A model generated the notes under the pieces. The model ran no database searches. It saw nothing but the letters and a program-made list of their open reading frames with translations, and was not told the origin of the DNA. Positions 57,155 through 64,000 of a DNA stretch of 64,000 nucleotides are shown here, in pieces. The DNA comes from Coptis chinensis (taxonomy: Eukaryota; Streptophyta; Magnoliopsida; Ranunculales; Ranunculaceae), in NCBI GenBank assembly GCA_015680905.1, contig CM027378.1, forward strand, positions 39,529,001 through 39,593,000, written 5' to 3'. A program made the position numbers and the translations under genes. Position 1 is the first letter of the stretch. Each line of letters opens with the position of its first letter.

Positions 57155-57476
57155 AATTTAGGGGAACTTACTTTGAAAAGTGTATCCCTTTGTTGATCAA
57201 ACGGTAACATGTCATGTGCCTAGGAAATGATTTCCCTATGGCCTTTTAGTAAACTATATAGAAAGAAGGCTTACACTCCAGTGATGACTCAATCATGTGG
57301 GTCCCTTCATGTCAATTAAGTTTGTCGCAATTTCTGTCTTACCTTTTATATTGTAATCTGTTGTTATACTTGGTTAATTACTTAATTGGCCGAAATGCTA
57401 ATGCTGGTGCTAATGGGTAAGCACTAGTTAATATGCATATTAACATTTTTTTTCAACTTTGATTCTACTTGTAATT

Positions 57477-57858
57477 AGGTATCGGAGATACACAAGAGCT
57501 TCTAGCTTAATTAGTTATGTACCCCTCTCCTCATGGGAGAGGTTGCAAGTTCGAATCCCACCAAGTATTGGTTGGGATTTATTTCTGTGTAATTATATGA
57601 TCGATGGGCCTTTGGGCCAGGTGAGCTATCGGGCTAGTGACAAGGGTGCTGCTATGATAGGTGGACCAAGGAGCGAAAACAAGTCTTCATGGACAAGGTG
57701 GAGGCAGTTGGGTCTACCCAAAATGGCACATCGGGGAGAGCCTGCAGGCTAGTGTCCCTTCAGGGTTGATGAGCCTTTGGGCTAGGGTCCTTTGATGTAA
57801 CCAGTGTGGGTCTGCCTTAACCCTTTAAATATTTCAAAAGAAAAGGTATCGGAGATAC
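57477..57858. repeat. Target-site duplication flanking the SINE
   Basis: AGGTATCGGAGATAC occurs at 57477-57491 and 57844-57858 around the SINE. The 15-bp repeat includes the AG of the 3' splice site and the first 13 bases of the exon. Confidence 0.9.
57492..57843 (+). mobile_element. tRNA-derived SINE at an amidase exon boundary
   Basis: The first 80 bases carry an A-box-like TAGCTTAATTAGTTA and a B-box GTTCGAATCC (within GGTTGCAAGTTCGAATCCC), the internal RNA polymerase III promoter of tRNA-derived SINEs. The body is about 270 bp without coding capacity and ends TTTCAAAAGAAA. A perfect 15-bp duplication flanks it. It relies on LINE machinery for movement. The family was not identified. Confidence 0.88.
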
Positions 57859-58070
57859 TAAAAGATGCAAAGGAGTATAACATTCCCACATTCATAGCTA
57901 ACAGAAAGTCTATTGCTTCAGAAAATGGAGGGTTACATAACCCATCAGTGTTGGTTTTCAGTTCTGAATGGGGTATCAATGATTCACCACGCAAGAGCAA
58001 AATATTTTGTTATCCATCTGTTTCTGGTGTTAAGAAACCAGACAAAGAAGAAGACATTGACTTCATGAGT
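57846..58070 (+). CDS. Amidase-family gene, upstream exon
   Basis: 75 codons in phase 0 from the duplicated AG to the donor AGT/GTAAGT: VSEILKDAKEYNIPTFIAN, GGLHNPSVLVFSSEWGIN, SKIFCYPSVSGVKKPDKEED, IDFMS. Spliced to 62013 it reads DFMS-VLELVHLLKTKQ, consistent with the N-terminal border of the amidase-signature domain in a plant amidase group. The copy of its first 13 bases at 57479-57491, before the SINE, marks the original exon start. It is open throughout. Earlier exons including the start codon were not identified. Confidence 0.65.
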
Positions 58071-58084
58071 GTAAGTTTAGCTAC

Positions 58085-61000
58085 AACTCATATGATCACT
58101 ATCCAACATGAACCATAACAATCTCCCATGGCTTGTAATTGGAGATTTCAATGCAAATCTTAGTGTCACAGAAAAAAAGGGAGGACTTCGGCCCACCAAT
58201 GCAGCTATGGTAGATTTTAAAGATGCAGTCAGTCATAATCACTTAATAGAAGCTCCAAGCACTGGATTCCACTTTACTTGGATGAACAAGAAGAAAGGTA
58301 ATAGAAGGATAAGAGGTAAAATAGACAGAATTTTCATGAACTCTAATTGGATTGCTTTTTTTCCTGGATGGCACTATAAAGTGCTTAGTAGATTCTGTTC
58401 CGATCTTTCCCTTTTGGTTGGTTAGATTGATTCTATTCCTAAGCCCAAGAATGCACCTTTTCGATTCTTTAACATGTGAACTAAACACCCATAATTTCTT
58501 GAGGTGGTTGAGGAGAACTGGAAGGCACCTATAGCAGGACACTCTCTCTTCATTCTAGCACAAAAACTCAAGAGGCTAAAGAGAAAACTTAAGCTAGAAT
58601 AAGAATGTATTTGGCATGCTCGGTACCAATATTACAAAAGAGACCGCAACTCTGGAAGCCCTGCAACAACAATTTGAACAAGATGAAAATGAGATGCTTG
58701 CCTTAGAGATTGTAGAACAGGAGTTACAGGTGGAATCTTTGCTTGAGCAGGAGGTAGTGTATTGGAAACAAAGATCAAGAACTCGATGGGATAAAGAGGT
58801 TGATAGAAGTACAAAATACTTCCACAACCTTGTTAACATAAGACAATCAAGAGCTATGATCAAGGAACTGCAAGATTATCAAGGTAACATGCTAACTGAG
58901 AAGGAGGAGATCAACAACTTCATTGTAAGTCACTACACAGAGAAATTTAGAGCAGAGAATCTGGACTTAGATGAAGGTCTTCTACAGCTCATCCCACTGA
59001 CTGTAACTGAGCAAGAGAATGAGGATATGTCAAAGATGCTGAACCATGAAGAAATTAGAAAAGCAGTTTTTAACCTATGCCCAGATAGTACACCAGGACC
59101 CGATGGTTTCAATGGGCATTTCTACCAAGTCTGTTGGAACATTATTGGAAGAGATGTAGTCAGAGCTATGAGATACTTCTTCATTAAGAGTAGACTACTC
59201 TCAAGTTTCAACTCAAACTTTATAGTTTTGATACCAAAAGAAAGGAATACAAACCAGTTGAATAAATTCCGACCTATTTGCCTCTCTAACTTCTCCTATA
59301 AAGTTATCACCAAGATCCTAGACTGGCTCCAGTTGCCACACGGATAGTTTCAAAGGAACAATATGGTTTCATCTTGAACAGAAATTCTCATGAAGCAATT
59401 GGATTGGCGTCAGAAATGATTAATGAGTTGAAAGTCAAAAGACATGGAGGGAACATAGCTCTCAAACTTGATATTTCCCAGGCTTTTGACACTCTTGATT
59501 GGAAATTTCTTTGGGCAGTTTTATCAAGATTTGGATTCTCTCACACGTGGATCTCTTGGGTACAAGGAGCAATTTCAAACAACAATGTCTCAATGATGAT
59601 CAAAGGATGGCCAAAAGGTTTCTTTATAGCTAGTAGGGGGCTCCAGCAAAGAGACCCACTTTCACCACTTCTTTTCGCTTTTGCTGAGGACTGCCTCAGT
59701 AAAGGAATGGAATGGCTTGTAACTCAGAGGAGAATTCAGAAGATGATCATAAATGCAAACTACACAAGCCCCTCTCACCTCATGTTTGCGGATGATATTT
59801 TTTTATTTTGCAATGCGAACAAAAGATGTCTTAAACACTTACTTCTTCTTCTTGAGAGATATCAGAATTCAGCTGGGCAGTACATAAGCAAGGAAAAATG
59901 CAAGATATTCTTGAGCCCCATGTCTCCCTCAAGAAGAAATGCCACTGTCGAGTTACTTGGGATTCAAGAAGAGCATTACCAGAAAAGTACCGTGGTGTAC
60001 CACTCATTACTGGTAGAATTACTAAACAAGCTTTGGCTCCATTGGTAGATAAGGTTAGATTGAAATCATCAAGCTTGGCCGGCAAATTGTTATCTTTTCA
60101 AGGTAGAGTGGTGTTGGCAAAGCATGTGCTGAATAGCATACCTATACATAATATGGCATTCTATAAATGGCCAACTGCTACAATCAAGGAGTGTGAAAAG
60201 ATCATCAGAAATTTTATTTGGACTGGCAACCCCTCAGAACAGAAGTTCATGACACTAAACTGGGAAAAGACATGCAAGCCGAAAGAAGAAGGTAGATTAG
60301 GAGTAAGGAGACTCAAAGATAAAAATCTCTCAATGCTACTAAAAATTGCTTGTTGTATGGTAAACGACAATAGTGACTGGGCATGCTTTATGAGAGGGAA
60401 ATATAGGGGAAGAAATGGTGAATGGACAAAGTACAAGAAATCATCCATTTGCAGGTCTGGCATGAAGTGGGCACTTGAGGAAGCCAAGACGCATACTAGT
60501 TGGACCATTGGCATAGGCAAAGACATCAGCATCTGGAAAGACAATTGGACAGGTTTAGGTGCTCTCTGTGATCTAATCCTTATGCAGAACGGTTTCTGGA
60601 GGCAGTGCGGCTCCAAGTTGAGTTAATGTATCAGAAATGATCACTGGGAATTCACCGCTGAGTTCATAGAAATTCTGAACAAGGTGGGAGTGAACTTGAA
60701 CTTACTACATCAACCTGATTCTACACAAGAGGATACCCGAATCTGGATGCCAACCACAGATAGGCTATTTTCAGTCTCTACTGCATATGAAGCTACCCGG
60801 AAGAAAGAAACAAAAGTGAAGTGGTATTCATTCTTATGGAAGTCCATGCTTCATCTTAGTGTTCAAGGAATCGGATGGAAAGTTCTTCGAGGAGTGATGC
60901 ACACTGATGATAAGCTAAAGGTAAGGGAATTCAGCTTGGCGTCCATTTGTTGCATGTGCAAGCAATATGAAGAGACTCAAGAACATCTACTCTTTGATTG

Positions 61001-61951
61001 TAGTTTTGCACAAAAACATTGGGAGTATCTCAAACAGAACTTCTATATTCAGGGAACAATTCACTCAAGGAATGATGTTCTCAATGCTTGCAAGAAGAGA
61101 AGCCCGCTAACAAAAGATATATGGTCTGCAGCAGCCATCATGTGCCTAGTACACATCTAGAAATCAAGAAACAAAAGACTATATGATGAAGTGTAGGTCA
61201 AGGACAGCTATGTAAGAGCACATATCAGAATAGCAATTCTAGAAGCCTACATGCAATCAGCTGGAACTATGAACAACACATCTCAGGAACTTGCCACTTT
61301 ACACACTCTAGGCTTACAAAATAAACTCAGAAGAGCACCTAGGATTATGGAATGTTATTGGTATTCTCCTCCACAAGGTTTTCTAAAGGTGAACACAGAT
61401 GGTTGTGCTAAGGGAAATCCAGGGGATGTTGGCTGGGGAGTGACTCTCAGAATTCACACAGGCCAGGTGATAGGAACACTCATAGGAGGTCTCGGGATTA
61501 CAACCAACAATGTGGCTGAAATAGTTGTAATTGTTGAAGGTGTTAAGAAGGCTATCGAGTTGGGGTGAGATCGAACTATGGTAGAATCAGACTCGAAAGC
61601 TGCAGTTCAAGCCTTCCAGACAAGCAAGGTACATTGGAGATGCAAAGCATAATGGAATAGACTCAAGACCAAAGCAACTATCATTCTCATTGGTACATGG
61701 AGAGAAGTGAATTTTGGAGCAGATAAATGTGCCAAAAGAGAAGCAACTTTAGCGAATGGGCAGCAACAATGGTGGCCTCACATACCAGACTTCCTACATA
61801 GTATGGAGAAACAACACTTCACTTATTATAGATTTATTGCTTAAATCGTTGTAATGTTGGAGGGGCTATAAGAGTCTCTCACCTGATATAATTGCAACTT
61901 TTTCTTTTTGCTATATACATAATTACCTTTTAAAAAAAAAAAAAAAAAAAA
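58085..61951 (+). mobile_element. 5'-truncated L1-type LINE in the amidase intron
   Basis: It extends from partial endonuclease sequence near 58085 to a run of 20 A at 61932-61951. It lies between donor 58071 and acceptor 62012 of the amidase gene, in the same orientation. The exact 5' junction and target duplication could not be defined. Length about 3.9 kb; ORF1 and the first half of the endonuclease are missing. Confidence 0.87.
58108..61847 (+). pseudogene. LINE ORF2: endonuclease part, RT, zinc-binding domain, RNase H
   Basis: The endonuclease end reads LPWLVIGDFNANLSVTEKKG, FHFTWMNKKKGNRRIRGKID. RT follows at 58616-60626: DEVDRSTKYFHNL-like residues, SRAMIKELQDYQGN, STPGPDGFNGHFYQVCW, VLIPKERNTNQLNKFRPICL, IALKLDISQAFDTLDWKFLW, GLQQRDPLSPLLFAFAEDCL and the catalytic HLMFADDIFLF (FADD). 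After a frameshift come GRVVLAKHVLNSIPIHNM, GRLGVRRLKDKNLSMLLKI. The zf-RVT part (60684-61160) and an RNase H (FLKVNTDGCAKGNPGDVGWG, TTNNVAEIVV, VESDSKAAVQAF) end at 61847. At least five stops or shifts disable it. Confidence 0.9.
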
Positions 61952-62012
61952 GTACAGTGCCATTTCAAATACTTTTAGTTTGTAATATAATAGTACATTT
62001 TACGTGTATCAG

Positions 62013-62095
62013 GTTCTTGAACTGGTACACCTGCTCAAAACAAAGCAAATTACATTTGTTAACCTTACGAAGATATTTCTTATGAGATTGAAGAG
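62013..62095 (+). CDS. Amidase-family gene, middle exon
   Basis: Bounded by TATCAG and AGAG/GTACGT, 83 bp, phase 0 in and phase 2 out. VLELVHLLKTKQITFVNLTK then IFLMRLKR is the start of an amidase-signature family protein: a helix followed by the ITxxxLTxIFLxRLKRYN motif seen in bacterial and plant amidases and GatA-like proteins. The family hydrolyses amide bonds with a Ser-cisSer-Lys triad, which would lie in later exons. The exon looks intact. Confidence 0.75.
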
Positions 62096-62262
62096 GTACG
62101 TAAATGCTTCTTTTGAAGCAAGTATGTTACTTTAAGCACATTTTGATTCCTTGTTCGTTAACTGCACATACACACGGTGAATATGCTGAAGTTTACTCAA
62201 ACATTGCCGAAAATATGTCAATGACTGCCAATATTTTTTGAAAAATGAGTGGTAAATACTAA

Positions 62263-62724
62263 CAATAATTCTACACTAACACAGAGAATTTGACACAATG
62301 ATGTGGCATTGCAACATCAATGTTGCACTATGAAAAATCACTACTGCAACATCAATGTTGCACCATAAAAACCACTGCAACGTCAATGTTGCACCGAGAA
62401 ATATCACTGTAACATCAATGTTACACCATGAGAACCATTGCAACGTGAATGTTGCACAGAGAAATATCACTTCAACATCAATGTTACATCATGAAAACCA
62501 CTGCAGTACTATGAAAAATCAATGGAATGGAAGGTTTGCTATGAAGAAAAGTGAGAATGGCAAAATAAAAATGGAAATATGATAATGGAAAGAGAAGAAG
62601 TGTTTTGAGTGAGAGAAAATAGATTTTTGGCTCTTTTTTTCACTATTGCAACATTGATATTGCAATATGCCACGTGACTGTGTCTTGAGTGTGTCATTTT
62701 TCCCGTGTAAGTGTAGTATTACTC
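62263..62724. mobile_element. MITE with 9-bp duplication and internal palindromic array
   Basis: A 462-bp element flanked by AAATACTAA at 62254-62262 and 62725-62733. Its ends are imperfect inverted repeats of about 35 bp (CTACACTAACAC against GTGTAAGTGTAG), continuing inward as ATGTGGCATTGCAACATCAA against its complement, so the inverted similarity reaches about 80 bp. A 9-bp duplication points to a Mutator-like or, if 8 bp, hAT-like parent. No coding sequence. It lies in an amidase intron. Confidence 0.72.
62310..62506. repeat. Tandem array of palindromic 31/32-bp units
   Basis: Six units start at about 62310, 62345, 62376, 62408, 62439 and 62471. Each contains the palindrome TGCAACATCAATGTTGCA or a variant. 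Spacers alternate between CCATGAAAACCAC-like and CCGAGAAATATCAC-like types, giving a two-unit higher-order period of 63 bp. Confidence 0.88.
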
Positions 62725-62948
62725 AAATACTAAACACACAATATTCCAATATATATTTTACATCCACTCATTTTCTCCAACTATTTCTTAGCTTGAATAG
62801 TTTGGTGGATCAGATGTTTAACGTTAGATAGCCGATATGTTAGAACTCAAAAGTTAGATATATCATGTCCAACGGAAACAAAATATCCGGTTTATTAGAG
62901 AAATGTTTGTGGGTTTAAGTGCATTTTGTTAACGACATTGTATGGTAG

Positions 62949-63049
62949 GTATAACCACGCTCTTGAAGCCGTGATTTCTTATATGGAAGACTTAGCATAC
63001 AAGCAGGCAAAAGAAGCTTACTGTTTACTTGAGCAGGGGGTGTATTTAG
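62949..63049 (+). CDS. Amidase-family gene, downstream exon
   Basis: Bounded by TGGTAG and TTTAG/GTATAT, 101 bp. Joined to the previous exon it reads KR-YNHALEAVISYMEDLAYK then QAKEAYCLLEQGVYL-G, matching the RYNxxLxAVxxxxExLAxxQAKEAD segment that precedes the catalytic Lys region of amidase-signature enzymes. The phases fit (2 in, 1 out). The next expected exon (GPLHGIP-like) was not found before the window ends, so the gene continues to the right. Confidence 0.8.
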
Positions 63050-63895
63050 GTATATCTTTCTCCTCCATCCTAATAATTGATCCTTTTTTTTCATTGTGAC
63101 TTCAGATTCACACCTATTTTACCAATTACAGATTTCCATGTATAGCGAAAAGCAGGACACCACTTTAAACAACTTTTACTAGACAAAAATTGAAACTGAA
63201 GGAAAGGTTGATCTTTAGAGCTAAAAGGAGTAATTGCATGATAAAATAATTGAAGTCTTTGTGAGCCTCCTGAATGTCATATGATGTGTCATGTGTGTCG
63301 ATGATGTGAATTATTTAGTAACAAATTGATTAGTTTTTTTTTTCTTATTAAAGCATCAACTCTTTAACCTAGTGAGCCTCTAGCACCTGGCCAACTATTT
63401 GAGACGCGTATTTTAGCATGAAAATGTTTAGAAATTCTTGCATACTATCATGCTATTCCTCCATTCAGCTCTTCTATATGAGTTTACTATCATGATATAG
63501 ATAATATGAGTGCCTTGATCACCTAATTAGTGTTATAAAAATAGAACATGTTATGTCAACTCCATTATTCCTACTTTTAACCATTGCAATAAACAATAAA
63601 CTTAAACTACAATACCTGATCTCACATTTACATAAAGGTAAAGTAACCTGATTTCACAGAAAAAGATGGAATTGCATTATTTGAAGACTAAAACCCTAGC
63701 TCTGGGTGTTAGTTAAATTCAATTTAATTGGCATTTCTCGTTGTTCTTGTTTCTACGAACAATATCACATAAAAAAAGGCGAGCTAATGAGATATTATAT
63801 TCTAAGAACAATGTGACCAAGATGTCATCTTTCAAAAGAGGAACTTTTTCTTGGCCAGAGTGTGGCCCCAATTATGGTATTGAGAAAGCACTAGA
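63050..63895 (+). other. Amidase intron or intergenic DNA
   Basis: It opens with the donor GTATATC and is AT-rich. I found no exon with amidase similarity, no TE ends and no RNA gene. A poly-T run lies at 63083-63090 and another at 63333-63342. Confidence 0.5.
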
Positions 63896-64000
63896 TCAAG
63901 TGATCATATACTCCTTGGCCAGATCTCCTACTGGGTTTTCATCTATCATTGTGTCCTGCGCTTGTGAAGACATAGTTTCGTTAGAACATGAACAAGATTG
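63896..64000 (-). CDS. C-terminal end of an unidentified minus-strand frame
   Basis: A frame open from the window edge to TGA at 63896-63898: QSCSCSNETMSSQAQDTMI then DENPVGDLAKEYMIT. Only 34 codons are visible. The composition looks protein-like and it is not antisense to a known exon. It could be the last exon of a convergent gene, a TE fragment or chance; no family is recognised. Confidence 0.3.
   Translation of the reverse strand, partial: QSCSCSNETMSSQAQDTMIDENPVGDLAKEYMIT

Noticed and set aside
57492..57580. A tRNA gene
   Set aside because: A and B boxes are present, but no cloverleaf or anticodon arm can be drawn and the unit has a SINE body, tail and 15-bp duplication.
62310..62506. 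CRISPR-like array
   Set aside because: Short palindromic repeats with short spacers, but the spacers are repeated, it lies inside a MITE, and the sequence is plant nuclear.
62276..62582. Overlapping open frames with repeated NVAPRNI or WCNIDV-like peptides on both strands
   Set aside because: They are translations of the 31/32-bp tandem array and would be open by periodicity alone.

Overview
This is nuclear DNA of a flowering plant, probably a eudicot: AT-rich, with long intron-like stretches, several classes of plant retrotransposon, a CACTA DNA transposon, a tRNA-derived SINE and exons of a plant-type amidase gene. The sequence alone does not identify the species. Almost everything left of about 56.1 kb is transposable-element (TE) sequence, and nearly all of its reading frames are broken.

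Left part (1-11.5 kb). The window opens in the 3' end of an Athila-lineage Ty3/gypsy element (A0, 3' LTR 1375-2758). It abuts a broken hAT transposase (2764-3190), followed by a LINE ORF1 remnant (3205-3870, minus). After a gene-free stretch comes a complete but decayed minus-strand Ty1/copia element with both LTRs (C1, 6150-10926).

Central nest (11.5-56.1 kb). A Tork/Tnt1-like copia element (C2) without a 5' LTR is split inside its gag zinc-knuckle codons. The chain of insertions is: C2 (11476-56135) > Athila element A1 (12171-51605, TSD TGCCA) > CACTA transposon (22478-48153, TSD ATT) > solo LTR B1 (30082-46631, TSD GAAAT) > Athila derivative A2 (31088-46362, TSD ATAGA) > solo LTR B2 (41779-44572, TSD AGTAT) > solo Athila LTR A3 (43026-44565). 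A LINE fragment lies in the CACTA left arm. A1 keeps a decayed gag, protease, RT, RNase H and integrase plus env-position ORFs. A2 keeps gag, protease and two env-position ORFs, but a different 264-codon ORF stands where RT and integrase should be.

Right part (56.1-64 kb). Three plus-strand exons with compatible splice phases (57846-58070, 62013-62095, 62949-63049) belong to a probable amidase-family gene whose remainder runs off the window. A SINE sits at the 3' splice site of the first exon, a 5'-truncated L1-type LINE fills the next intron, and a MITE with an internal palindromic array sits in the intron after that. A short minus-strand C-terminal reading frame touches the right edge.

The strongest unexplained signals are the seven-level nest in which two LTR families alternate, the pol-replaced Athila derivative with two related env-position ORFs and promoter-like leaders, and GC-rich palindromic modules of about 52 bp that recur in otherwise unrelated retrotransposons.
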